From assembly GCF_015550425.1 (NCBI RefSeq), contig NZ_JADNAT010000009.1:1-64000 (forward strand): a DNA stretch of 64,000 bases. Direction: 5' to 3'. The notes under the pieces were generated by a model that saw only the letters and a program-made list of their open reading frames with translations, searched no databases and had not been told where the DNA came from. How positions within the stretch are numbered: the stretch's first letter is position 1; each line of letters starts with the position of its first letter. Made by a program: the position numbers and the translations under genes. Shown here one piece after another: positions 27,582 through 35,765 of this stretch. This DNA is from Clostridium sp. 1001275B_160808_H3. GTDB taxonomy: Bacteria > Bacillota > Clostridia > Clostridiales > Clostridiaceae.

Positions 27582-28532
27582 ATGGAGAAGAAATCTATAT
27601 TAAAAAAAATAAAAAATATGCCAGTACCAATTTTGCCAACAATGGTTGGGGCAGCTACTTTATCAAATGTGTATCAAATTTTAGGATATACGTGGATAAG
27701 GCATATAACAATGATATGTGCAACTATAATATTAATTGCCTATATCATGAAAATAACACTATATTTTGATACATGTAAAAGTGAATATAGTAATACGGTT
27801 CCATCAAGTCTATATGCTGGATTCACTATGATATTAATGATATTAGGATCTTATTATTTTGATTTTAATAAACTAATAGGAAAAGGTTTGTGGTATATAG
27901 GTATAATATTACATGCAATACATATAATAATTTTTACATATAAAAATGTATTTCCAGGCATAAAAAAAGAAACATTTGTACCTAGTTGGTTTGTTACGTA
28001 TAATGGAATAATGGTTTCTGCTGTAGTAGGAGTTCCTATGAATGAACCTTTTATTTGTAAGATAATAGTGTATTATGGAATAGTAGCTTTTTTATTAATA
28101 ATTCCATTTATGATTTCTAGGTTAAGAAAAGAGCCTATAGATGAAGCACTATTCCATACCCAAGCTATATTATTAGCGCCATCAAGTCTTTGTTTAGTAT
28201 GTTATTTAAATTTTATTAATAATCCTAATAAGGTTCTTATATATGTTCTATATACTATAATATTTTTGACATTACTATTTATTTTATATATGTTACCTAA
28301 GTTTTTTTCTTACACTTTTACACCAGGGTTTGCAGGGTTAACGTTCCCAATGGCAATTGGGATAGTAGCGTCAATTAAGGCATCATCATTTTTTATAAAA
28401 ATGAATAATAATTTCTTAGGTTACATTATAAAAGAAATAAGTGGAATACAAATATATATTACTACAACTATAATAGCTTTTGTTTTATATAAATTTACAC
28501 ATATATTATTTAAAAGCTTAAAAAAAAGTTAA
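27582..28532 (+). CDS. TDT/SLAC1-type transporter (first of a pair)
   Basis: The 316-residue polytopic membrane protein has about ten hydrophobic helices and belongs to the tellurite-resistance/dicarboxylate transporter (TehA/SLAC1) fold. Markers are PVPILPTMVGAATLSN, VPSWFVTYNGIMVSAVVG, FHTQAILLAPSSLC and FAGLTFPMAIG. SLAC1-type plant channels pass nitrate and chloride, and TehA is an anion channel. The position at the end of a nitrate reductase operon makes nitrate or nitrite flux a reasonable hypothesis. RBS AAAGGAG. Confidence 0.8.
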   Translation: MEKKSILKKIKNMPVPILPTMVGAATLSNVYQILGYTWIRHITMICATIILIAYIMKITLYFDTCKSEYSNTVPSSLYAGFTMILMILGSYYFDFNKLIGKGLWYIGIILHAIHIIIFTYKNVFPGIKKETFVPSWFVTYNGIMVSAVVGVPMNEPFICKIIVYYGIVAFLLIIPFMISRLRKEPIDEALFHTQAILLAPSSLCLVCYLNFINNPNKVLIYVLYTIIFLTLLFILYMLPKFFSYTFTPGFAGLTFPMAIGIVASIKASSFFIKMNNNFLGYIIKEISGIQIYITTTIIAFVLYKFTHILFKSLKKS

Positions 28533-28536
28533 AAAT

Positions 28537-28592
28537 AGCACACTTTATTGAACTAGAGTTTTCATAAATGGTTCAGTAAAGTGTGTATTTTA
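28537..28592 (+). terminator. Terminator between the two TDT/SLAC1-type genes
   Basis: CACACTTTATTGAAC and GTTCAGTAAAGTGTG pair with one mismatch over an 18-base loop, followed by T-rich sequence. It separates the second channel gene from the reductase operon. Confidence 0.75.
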
Positions 28593-28612
28593 TTAAAAAT
28601 AAAAATAGAATT

Positions 28613-28654
28613 CGTGATAAAAATCACGGTAATTATATTATTAAATGATATAAT
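28613..28654 (+). promoter_or_regulatory. CRP/FNR-family operator and -10 box of the second TDT/SLAC1-type gene
   Basis: The perfect palindrome CGTGA-N6-TCACG is at 28613-28628 and a consensus TATAAT at 28649-28654. The centre-to-centre distance is 31 bases, against 32 in front of the first reductase gene. This is class II activator geometry. Confidence 0.65.
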
Positions 28655-28774
28655 AATAGCGTTGAATTATGTTTGAAAGGCCTTTTATGCATATCTAAGT
28701 GAAAAAATTAACAATAAGTAACAAAGTTATAATGAGAATTTTATATAATTATTAAAACTGACTTAGGAGGAGTT

Positions 28775-29725
28775 ATGAAAAATAATTTAATTTTTAGAAA
28801 AATTGAAAATTTACCTGTTCCAATATTACCTACAATGGTAGGAGCAGCAACATTATCGAATATTTACTCATCGTTAGGGTATACTTGGGTAAGGCATTTA
28901 ACAATGTGGATAGCAACTTGTATTTTAATAGTATATTTAGTTAAAATTTTAGCATTCTATCCTACTTGTAAAAAAGAATATTCAAATACAGTTCCAGCGA
29001 GCCTTTATGCAGGAATAACTATGATAACAATGATATTAGGATCGTATTATTTTGATTATAATAATTCATTTGGAAAAATATTATGGTTAATAGGTCTTAT
29101 TTTACATGCAATACATATAATCATATTTACATATAGAAATGTAATTAAAGGTGTAAATAAAGATACATTTGTTCCAAGTTGGTTTGTAACTTATAATGGT
29201 ATAATGGTTTCAACAGTTGTAGGTTCTGTTATGAAAGAACCTTTGATAAGCAAGATAGTATTATATTATGGTATATTAGTATTATTATTAATATTACCAT
29301 TCATGATTATAAGATTAAGAAGGTTACCTTTAAAAGAAGCATTTTTCCATACACAAGCAATTCTATTAGCTCCATCAAGTCTTTGTGTAGTTAGTTATAT
29401 AAATGTTGTTAAAGAACCTAATAAAATTGTATTATATTTATTATATATTTTAGTAGTCATTACACTTTTATTTGTAGTGTACAAGCTACCGAAATTTTTC
29501 TCTTACAAATTTACTCCAGCTTTTGCAGGATTAACATTCCCAATGGCTATAGGTACTTTAGCTTCAATTAAAATGTCAGGTTTTTTAATTAATGAAGGAT
29601 ATGAAATGTTGGGAAATATTACAAAGCAAATCTCAGGAATACAAATATATATTACAACTGCTATAATAAGTTTTGTTTTATTTAATTTTTTCACTATGTT
29701 TATGAAAAGTTTTAAAGAAAATTAA
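28775..29725 (+). CDS. TDT/SLAC1-type transporter (second of a pair)
   Basis: This paralogue has the same length as the upstream channel gene (316 residues) and the same landmarks: PVPILPTMVGAATLSN, VPSWFVTYNGIMVSTVVG, FHTQAILLAPSSLC and FAGLTFPMAIG. It is transcribed from its own CRP/FNR-type promoter, with a terminator on either side. One of the pair may serve uptake and the other export, or they may form mixed trimers. Substrate is inferred from context only. RBS AGGAGGAG. Confidence 0.8.
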   Translation: MKNNLIFRKIENLPVPILPTMVGAATLSNIYSSLGYTWVRHLTMWIATCILIVYLVKILAFYPTCKKEYSNTVPASLYAGITMITMILGSYYFDYNNSFGKILWLIGLILHAIHIIIFTYRNVIKGVNKDTFVPSWFVTYNGIMVSTVVGSVMKEPLISKIVLYYGILVLLLILPFMIIRLRRLPLKEAFFHTQAILLAPSSLCVVSYINVVKEPNKIVLYLLYILVVITLLFVVYKLPKFFSYKFTPAFAGLTFPMAIGTLASIKMSGFLINEGYEMLGNITKQISGIQIYITTAIISFVLFNFFTMFMKSFKEN

Positions 29726-29740
29726 AATATGTTTAATTTA

Positions 29741-29781
29741 AAAGAAATTGTATCATAATAACGATACAGTTTCTTTTTTTA
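29741..29781 (+). terminator. Terminator of the second TDT/SLAC1-type gene
   Basis: AAAGAAATTGTATC (29741-29754) pairs with GATACAGTTTCTTT (29763-29776), then a T-run. Confidence 0.85.
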
Positions 29782-29879
29782 TAATTCAAAAAAAGTATTC
29801 ACAAATTAATTAAAATGGAGTATTATATAATTATAATAATAAACATATCGGAGTAGTAGGAAATGGAGGAGAGGTTAAA

Positions 29880-30806
29880 ATGAAAATAGCAAAAAGTTTA
29901 GTTGAATTAATAGGGAATACACCTTTACTAGAATTATCTAATTATAATAAAGAAAAGAAAATTTTAGCTACCATTATAGGTAAATTAGAATATTTCAATC
30001 CAGGTGGAAGTGTAAAAGATAGAGTTGGATACGGAATGATAGATGATGCAGAGAAAAATGGAATTTTAAATAAAGATTCAGTAATTATAGAACCTACAAG
30101 TGGCAATACTGGTATTGCACTAGCATTTGTATCTGCAGCAAAAGGGTATAGATTAATATTAACTATGCCAGAAACTATGAGTTTAGAAAGAAGAAATCTT
30201 TTAAAGGCGTTAGGAGCTGAATTAGTTCTTACTCCTGGGACAGAAGGAATGAAGGGAGCTATTGCTAAAGCTAATGAACTTAAAGATACAATAGAAAATG
30301 CGGTTATTTTGCAACAATTTGATAATCCAGCTAATCCGGAAATTCATAGAAAAACTACAGCTGAAGAAATATTAAGAGATACAGATGGAAAGATAGATAT
30401 TTTTGTAGCTGGAGTTGGTACAGGTGGTACAATAACTGGAGTAGGAGAAGTTTTAAAAGCTAAAAATCCTAATGTTAAAATAGTAGCTGTTGAGCCAATA
30501 AATTCTCAAGTTATCGCCGGTGGAAAGCCAGGGCCTCATAAAATACAAGGTATAGGAGCTGGATTTATACCAAAAAATCTAAATGTTTCCGTAATAGATG
30601 AAATTATTGCAGTAGAAAATGAAGATGCATTTAAAGCATCTAAAGATCTTGCAAGAACAGAAGGCCTATTAGTTGGAATATCAGCAGGAGCAGCTATAGT
30701 AGCAGCCACAGAGCTTGCAAACAGAGAAGAAAATAAGGGGGAAAATATTGTTGTCCTATTACCAGATACAGGAGAAAGATATTTATCAACTGATTTATAT
30801 AAATAA
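29880..30806 (+). CDS. cysK: Cysteine synthase A (O-acetylserine sulfhydrylase)
   Basis: This PLP enzyme makes cysteine from O-acetylserine and sulphide in the cytoplasm. The 308-residue product has the PLP lysine Lys46 in NPGGSVKDR, the phosphate loop [25 protein letters not shown] and [22 protein letters not shown]. It has its own terminator. An Rrf2-family regulator of the CymR/IscR class follows and could control it, as CymR does in Bacillus, but I see no clear operator. Confidence 0.95.
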   Translation: MKIAKSLVELIGNTPLLELSNYNKEKKILATIIGKLEYFNPGGSVKDRVGYGMIDDAEKNGILNKDSVIIEPTSGNTGIALAFVSAAKGYRLILTMPETMSLERRNLLKALGAELVLTPGTEGMKGAIAKANELKDTIENAVILQQFDNPANPEIHRKTTAEEILRDTDGKIDIFVAGVGTGGTITGVGEVLKAKNPNVKIVAVEPINSQVIAGGKPGPHKIQGIGAGFIPKNLNVSVIDEIIAVENEDAFKASKDLARTEGLLVGISAGAAIVAATELANREENKGENIVVLLPDTGERYLSTDLYK

Positions 30807-30813
30807 TTCTAAC

Positions 30814-30848
30814 AAAGTCATTGCTATTTATAGTAGTGGCTTTTATAT
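30814..30848 (+). terminator. Terminator of cysK
   Basis: A 13-bp stem with G-U pairs (30814-30826 with 30831-30843) is followed by TTTTATAT. Confidence 0.75.
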
Positions 30849-31069
30849 ATTAAATATATGAGTTATAATAGAAGTTATATGATTAAATAAAAGACATAAT
30901 AATAGAGTATTTAAATAAAGATATTATTTAATAACTTATAAAAAATTAAAGTTAATCTTTCAATTTTACTATTTGTATTGAACAAATTTATTAACTATTT
31001 ATTTTATATTATATTTGTTTAGGAAGATATTAATTGAAATATATAAAATAATAAGAAAAAGGTGATTAT

Positions 31070-31501
31070 GTGAAGATTTCAACTAAAGGAAGATATGGTT
31101 TGCGAGCATTAATTGATCTAGCTATAAATATGGATTGTGAAAATGTGAGTATAAAGACAATATCTGAAAGACAAAATATTTCAGAACGATATTTGGAACA
31201 AATATTTTCTTTGCTAAGAAAGGGCGGTATTATAGTTGGTCGAAAAGGAGCTCAAGGGGGATATACAATAGGAAAAAATCCAAGTGAATTAACAATTAGT
31301 GAAATTTTAAAAGTTCTAGAAGGTGAAAATATATTCATAGATATAAATGAAGAAGAAGAAAATGAGGTAGAAGATTTTATAAATAAAAATTTATGGAAAG
31401 AGATAAATTGTTTAATAAGCAAATATTTTTCTTCTATAACATTAGAAGATTTAGTAAATGATTATAAGAAATCAAAAGATACAATTATATATTATATTTA
31501 A
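31070..31501 (+). CDS. Rrf2-family transcriptional regulator (CymR/IscR-like)
   Basis: The 143-residue winged-helix protein has the Rrf2 N-terminus MKISTKGRYGLRALIDLA, the recognition helix SERYLEQIFSLLRKGGII and the wing GRKGAQGGYTIGK. The three cysteines that hold the cluster in IscR are absent from the usual place, so it is more CymR-like than IscR-like. Its position after cysK fits a role in cysteine metabolism. The start is GTG at 31070 behind AAGGTGATT. Confidence 0.85.
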   Translation: MKISTKGRYGLRALIDLAINMDCENVSIKTISERQNISERYLEQIFSLLRKGGIIVGRKGAQGGYTIGKNPSELTISEILKVLEGENIFIDINEEEENEVEDFINKNLWKEINCLISKYFSSITLEDLVNDYKKSKDTIIYYI

Positions 31502-31529
31502 AAAGAAGTGGCAAAGCCACTTCTTTTTA
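31501..31529. terminator. Bidirectional terminator between the Rrf2 gene and heme oxygenase gene
   Basis: AAAAAGAAGTGGC and GCCACTTCTTTTT form a perfect 13-bp stem with a three-base loop. A- and T-runs on either side serve both convergent genes. Confidence 0.9.
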
Positions 31530-32150
31530 AAAGCATTTAGAATCTAATTCATTTGAAATTGCTATATTATAAATATATGAATTACAAATCTCAATGATAA
31601 ATTCATCTTTTTCATCTTCTGTAAGAGTAAGTGTATTTAACATATTATGATAATTCATTATATAAGATTTCATATCTCCAAGATTTTTATAAGAGTAGTA
31701 GTTTAGGCAATTGTTATTTATATTATAATGGTCTTTTAGCAAACTATAAAACATTCTACCACCAAATAAATCTGCTAAAAATCTTGTATATGCATGAGCA
31801 ATGATTAATTTTGGATTCTTTTCGCAAACATTATTAATTCTATTTACATATGCTATGGTAGATGAAAGCGGGGTGAATGAGTTAATAGATAAAATATTTT
31901 TTAAATCTTCTTTAATTAATTCAGATCTGTATAATTCTGTTGTCACAAATGGGGTAATTGTTTCTATATCCTTTAAATTGTCCAAATTATTTTCAATAGC
32001 TTTATATACATAATATAAGTTATAGATATATTCGGCATAACTTTCAACGGTAGCATTTTTATCAAGAAGTCTTCTTGTGAAACCAGTATTTTCTGCTGCT
32101 TTGTGTAATATATTACTTCTATTTTTAATTTCTATCATTAAATTATTCAT
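31527..32150 (-). CDS. Heme oxygenase
   Basis: Heme oxygenases cleave heme to biliverdin, iron and carbon monoxide. The start chosen is the ATG at 32150, with AAGGAG upstream; a GTG at 32159 lies within that site. The 207-residue all-helical product has the proximal-heme-ligand region ILHKAAENTGFTRRLL (His16 as candidate) and the distal segment AYTRFLADLFGGRMFYSLL typical of the family. It is transcribed alone. Clostridial examples help to use heme iron and lower oxygen toxicity; the role here is inferred. Confidence 0.85.
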   Translation of the reverse strand: MNNLMIEIKNRSNILHKAAENTGFTRRLLDKNATVESYAEYIYNLYYVYKAIENNLDNLKDIETITPFVTTELYRSELIKEDLKNILSINSFTPLSSTIAYVNRINNVCEKNPKLIIAHAYTRFLADLFGGRMFYSLLKDHYNINNNCLNYYSYKNLGDMKSYIMNYHNMLNTLTLTEDEKDEFIIEICNSYIYNIAISNELDSKCF

Positions 32151-32159
32151 TTTATTCAC

Positions 32160-32627
32160 TCCTTAAAAAGTACAATTAAATAAAGATTATTAACTAAATC
32201 TTTATATTAATAATACTTTTTAATATTTAAAATATCAAATTCTATAATGATTCAAAATCTTTTAGATTTTGCCTTAAAAAGTCAATTTGATAGATTATCA
32301 TAACATATCTTGAACGTCGTTCATAATAGTTTGAATATGAACAGAATTAATGCTAGGGATGGAAATTTGAAAAACAGTATTTCTAATTAATAAGTAAGTT
32401 AATTGTGAAAGAAAAATTTTTAAAAGTACAAAAAATATATTTATATGATAAAACATTTGTACATAGTTTAAATTATAAAAAATAATATATACAATAAATG
32501 CTATTTTATTTAAAGATAATTAGGAAATTTTATAATATTAATAATTTAAATATATATTGAAAGTTTAGTAGGTGTTGTAAGGAAATGGCTAGAATGCTAT
32601 AATGTAATTGATTTCAAAGAAGGGTGG
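32160..32627. other. Divergent intergenic region with a 13-bp palindrome
   Basis: No gene is seen. TGAACGTCGTTCA (32311-32323) is a perfect six-base inverted repeat around one base, with TTGAATATGAAC just to its right. It lies about 160 bases upstream of the heme oxygenase start. The rest is AT-rich with no recognisable RNA element. Confidence 0.6.
32311..32323. promoter_or_regulatory. Candidate operator TGAACGTCGTTCA
   Basis: A perfect short palindrome in an AT-rich region that contains hardly any other G or C clusters. It resembles operators of TetR-family repressors. The target may be the heme oxygenase gene or the divergent membrane-protein gene. Confidence 0.4.
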
Positions 32628-33014
32628 ATGGTGATTCTTATGATTAAAAAGAATTCAAAAACTTTATCAAAATTTATAACTATTTTTATTATTAGTTTGA
32701 TAGTTTCTTTTAGCTTAGGAGAAATTATTTCTAACTTTAAGGGGTACAATTTTAGAGATGTACTTTTTGTTGAAGGCATAATAATATTAATGATGGGGAT
32801 ATTTTCTGCAGTAGGAGGAAATCCTATGAGCTTATCGCTTCAAGATTTTGGTCGAATTAATCCACAGTGGCTAGCTAATATAAGCTTAGAAACAAATGAA
32901 ATCGATAGAAGAAGAATAATCGATTCTTGTAAAGTTAATATAAATATCGATATTACAACTGTATCTTTAGTAATTGGAGGATTAATATCTTCATTAATAA
33001 GCTCCATTTTGTAG
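32628..33014 (+). CDS. Small membrane protein, 128 aa
   Basis: The product has three hydrophobic stretches, about residues 17-35, 46-64 and 110-128, with a polar middle part (SLQDFGRINPQWLANISLETNEIDRRR). I recognise no named family. The start is uncertain: ATG at 32628 lies immediately after GAAGGGTGG, while ATG at 32640 follows GGTGAT more closely. A terminator follows. Confidence 0.6.
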   Translation: MVILMIKKNSKTLSKFITIFIISLIVSFSLGEIISNFKGYNFRDVLFVEGIIILMMGIFSAVGGNPMSLSLQDFGRINPQWLANISLETNEIDRRRIIDSCKVNINIDITTVSLVIGGLISSLISSIL

Positions 33015-33030
33015 AAATGTATAAAGTTTG

Positions 33031-33067
33031 GGTAAATATTCTGGTTTTAGAATATTTACCTTTTTTT
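33031..33067 (+). terminator. Terminator after the 32628-33014 gene
   Basis: GGTAAATATTCT and AGAATATTTACC form a perfect 12-bp stem with a six-base loop and seven T. Confidence 0.9.
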
Positions 33068-33119
33068 CATAATAATTTAAGAATGAGAAATAATATATAA
33101 TTATAAAACGGTGATAGAT

Positions 33120-33749
33120 TTGAAATTAGAAAAAATTTTATTAATAATGCTTCCTATAGGTCTTTTTATTATATTAATATTATGTAGGGAAAATATAAGA
33201 AACTATTTTAAGATAAGTTATAGATATTTTTATAATATAGATATTAGTTATAATGATCTTAACTTATTAGAAAAAGATTTAAATACTATATATATAGATT
33301 ATAAGTGGAAAGAAAGCTTAGAATTAACTAATAATCCAAATAAGATAATATATCATCACTCTGCAAGAAGTAAATGGAGTCCTGAAGAGATAAATGAATA
33401 TCATAAATCTAAAGGTTGGAAAGGAATTGGATACAACTATTATATAAGAAAAGATGGCAGTATATATTCTGGAAGACCAGAAAATGCAGAAGGTGCTCAT
33501 ACAAAAGGCGAAAATAATAGTTCAATCGGAATTTGTTTGGAAGGAAATTTTGAAGAAGAATATCCAACAGGAGAACAATTAGAAAGCTTATATAATCTAT
33601 CATTATATATATCATTAAAATATGATATATATAAAATAATAGGACATAGAGATGTTTATAGTACACTTTGTCCAGGAAAAAATTTTCCTCTCGAAGATAC
33701 TAGGGATAAAGTAATAAATTTAATTAAAAATTATAATAAAAAGGAGTAA
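33120..33749 (+). CDS. N-acetylmuramoyl-L-alanine amidase (PGRP/Amidase_2 family), membrane-anchored
   Basis: This enzyme cleaves the amide bond between muramic acid and the stem peptide of peptidoglycan. A single N-terminal hydrophobic segment (LLIMLPIGLFIILILC) should anchor it outside the cell. The catalytic domain has the zinc ligands IIYHHSARS, HTKGENNSSIGICLEGNF and IIGHRDVYSTLCPGKNFP. The start chosen is TTG at 33120 after GGTGAT, the same arrangement as in rnz; GTG at 33111 is the alternative. The product has 209 residues. Confidence 0.85.
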   Translation: MKLEKILLIMLPIGLFIILILCRENIRNYFKISYRYFYNIDISYNDLNLLEKDLNTIYIDYKWKESLELTNNPNKIIYHHSARSKWSPEEINEYHKSKGWKGIGYNYYIRKDGSIYSGRPENAEGAHTKGENNSSIGICLEGNFEEEYPTGEQLESLYNLSLYISLKYDIYKIIGHRDVYSTLCPGKNFPLEDTRDKVINLIKNYNKKE

Positions 33750-33767
33750 CTAGTACTCCTTTTTATT
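33738..33767. terminator. Bidirectional terminator between the amidase and TSCPD genes
   Basis: AAAAAGGAGTA and TACTCCTTTTT pair around ACTA, directly at the ends of two convergent genes. Confidence 0.85.
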
Positions 33768-34014
33768 ATGCAGATTTTTTATATTCTTCTAATGCTTTAG
33801 ATAATTGATCAGGACAAGATGTACCTCTACCTTTACAATCGATTCCCTTTAATTTTTCAATAGCTTCATCGATTTTCATGCCTCTTACTAAAACTGATAT
33901 CCCCATAAGGTTTCCAGAACATCCTCTAACAAATTCAACATTTTTAATAATATTATCTTCTACATCTAAATGTATTTCTGTAGAACAAACCCCATTAGTT
34001 TTATAAACGAACAT
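33766..34014 (-). CDS. TIGR03905 family TSCPD domain protein
   Basis: The 82-residue product matches the small TSCPD-domain family (named for its TSCPDQLS motif, present near the C-terminus). It also has GVCSTEIHLDVED and FVRGCSGNLMGIS with conserved cysteines. The same domain occurs at the C-terminus of vitamin-B12-dependent ribonucleotide reductases, where it contacts nucleic acid or nucleotide; the free-standing protein has no established role. RBS AGGAGG. Confidence 0.85.
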   Translation of the reverse strand: MFVYKTNGVCSTEIHLDVEDNIIKNVEFVRGCSGNLMGISVLVRGMKIDEAIEKLKGIDCKGRGTSCPDQLSKALEEYKKSA

Positions 34015-34216
34015 TTTATATACCTCCTAAATATTGTACAAGTAGTATTATATATCTATATCAAGTAGAAATGAAGAGAAAATGTGGAAATTTGAAATAA
34101 AAGATAAAAAGTTGTTACGTTTAACTAAATAAATCATATACTGTAAGTGTACATAGTATTTATAGAAATTAGATATCTATTAATCTTTATTCAATTTCTA
34201 GAAAGGAAGGTGTGAT

Positions 34217-35113
34217 ATGAGCTCTTTAATTGTATGTAATACAGGTAGTGATTCTATAAGCAAAGTATCTATAGATGAAGATTTTGGTGAAGAAGAATTA
34301 GCAACTAAAGAAATATTATTAAAAAATGAAGACAAGCCTTTAGGTCCTAGTAGTATTTGTTTAGCCAACAATATAGCTTATACTGCAAATAGTTATAGTA
34401 ACTCAATATCTATAATAAATATGGATACACTTAAAGAGGAAAATAGTATTTATGTAGGAGCTCATCCAAATGACTTGGCTATAGATAAAAACTATTTATA
34501 TATTGCATGTTCTGAATCTAATTCAGTTGTTATTTATGATATAAAGGAAAAAAAGATAGTACTGGATATAACTGTTAATAGTTGGCCTCATAATATAGAA
34601 TTATGTAAAAGTCTTAATTTGTTATTTATCTCAAATTTTCAAAGTAATAATGTGTCTATTATAGATATTACTACAAATAAAGTAATAAATGAGTTAACTA
34701 CATTAGAATATCCAACCAAAATTAAAGTTTCTAATGATAAAAAATTATTATATGTATGTGAAAGTTATATGGGTGACGATAAAAATGGATATATAGAGGT
34801 GTTTGATATAAAGACATTTGAATCTATAAATAGAATAAAGGTTGGAAAATCACCTGTAGATATCTTGGAAGATGAAGGAAGTATTTATATTTGTAATTTT
34901 GGAGATGGAACTCTTACTATAATAGACCGTAGCAATTATAAGAAATTTAGAAAAATGAGTTTGGGTGGCATGCCTAAATCAATAATAAAATTAGGGGAAA
35001 TAGCTTTTGTATCAGATTATTTAAATGGCAGAATTATATGCATTAATTTAAATATAAATAAAACAAAAGTCATAACAGTAGGTAAGGAGCCTAATGCTAT
35101 GACTTTATATTAA
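34217..35113 (+). CDS. YVTN-type beta-propeller repeat protein
   Basis: The 298-residue product is built of about seven repeats of 40 residues with signatures such as NSISIINMDTLKEENSIYVGAHPNDLAID, SWPHNIELCKSLNLLFISNF and NVSIIDITTNKVINEL. These fold as a seven-bladed propeller. There is no signal peptide, so it is cytoplasmic or, as for several clostridial relatives, part of the spore. RBS GAAAGGAAGG. The gene overlaps the 3' end of the DUF4364 gene by four bases. Confidence 0.75.
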   Translation: MSSLIVCNTGSDSISKVSIDEDFGEEELATKEILLKNEDKPLGPSSICLANNIAYTANSYSNSISIINMDTLKEENSIYVGAHPNDLAIDKNYLYIACSESNSVVIYDIKEKKIVLDITVNSWPHNIELCKSLNLLFISNFQSNNVSIIDITTNKVINELTTLEYPTKIKVSNDKKLLYVCESYMGDDKNGYIEVFDIKTFESINRIKVGKSPVDILEDEGSIYICNFGDGTLTIIDRSNYKKFRKMSLGGMPKSIIKLGEIAFVSDYLNGRIICINLNINKTKVITVGKEPNAMTLY

Positions 35114-35643
35114 TCATCGTCACTAAATAAAGAGTTCATTATTTTAGTATAAATCTCAGAAGGGTTACTTTTCCATCTATTACATAAGGATAGAGCTTGT
35201 TTTTTAGATGGAACAGATACTTTTAGAGAAATTAAAAGATTTTCATTTTCTAATGCTTGTAAATCTACTATAAAAGTATCATCTTTTCCTAATGTATAAT
35301 CACTATTAATAGTTAACTCCTTTTTTATAGAGTCAATCATTGCAAGAAGATAGTCATCGATTATCTTCTTTTTCATTGCAGAAATTCTATCAGAAAAGAA
35401 AGAAAGAACATTTGATCCTTTTTCTGTTATATAAATTAAATTTTTATCATTTACAACGTCATACCTTAAAAATTCTGATGAAACAAGTTCACTAATATAT
35501 TGCTGAAGAGTAAAATAATTTATAAAGTTATTTTCTAATATAATTTCAGTAAGTTGGGTATTGGTAACGGGGGATTTTAAAGATTCCATTACATATAAAA
35601 CTAATAATTTGTTTTCTGCTAATTCTGCTGAGTTTTCGTACAT
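35110..35643 (-). CDS. DUF4364 family protein
   Basis: The 177-residue product has a winged-helix-like N-terminus (ENKLLVLYVMESLKSPVTNTQLTEIILENNFINYFTLQQYISEL) and an alpha/beta C-terminal part ending in acidic residues. It matches the DUF4364 family of Clostridia, possibly transcription regulators. RBS TGGAGG. The 3' end overlaps the convergent beta-propeller gene. Confidence 0.8.
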   Translation of the reverse strand: MYENSAELAENKLLVLYVMESLKSPVTNTQLTEIILENNFINYFTLQQYISELVSSEFLRYDVVNDKNLIYITEKGSNVLSFFSDRISAMKKKIIDDYLLAMIDSIKKELTINSDYTLGKDDTFIVDLQALENENLLISLKVSVPSKKQALSLCNRWKSNPSEIYTKIMNSLFSDDD

Positions 35644-35765
35644 ATTAAACCTCCATTTTAGAAAGTATAAATTAATTATATCATAAATTTTACTAAGTTG
35701 TTATTATAGTCATTAATATTATTTTTTAGAATATAAATAAATAATAGCAATTTTAGGAGTTTTTT

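Noticed and set aside
27548..27769. 73-codon frame overlapping the first TDT/SLAC1-type gene
   Set aside because: It is out of frame with a well-supported gene and encodes Asn/Lys-rich text of no family.
34130..34160. Imperfect palindrome ATACTGTAAGTGTACATAGTAT before the beta-propeller gene
   Set aside because: Too many mismatches to separate from chance in AT-rich sequence.
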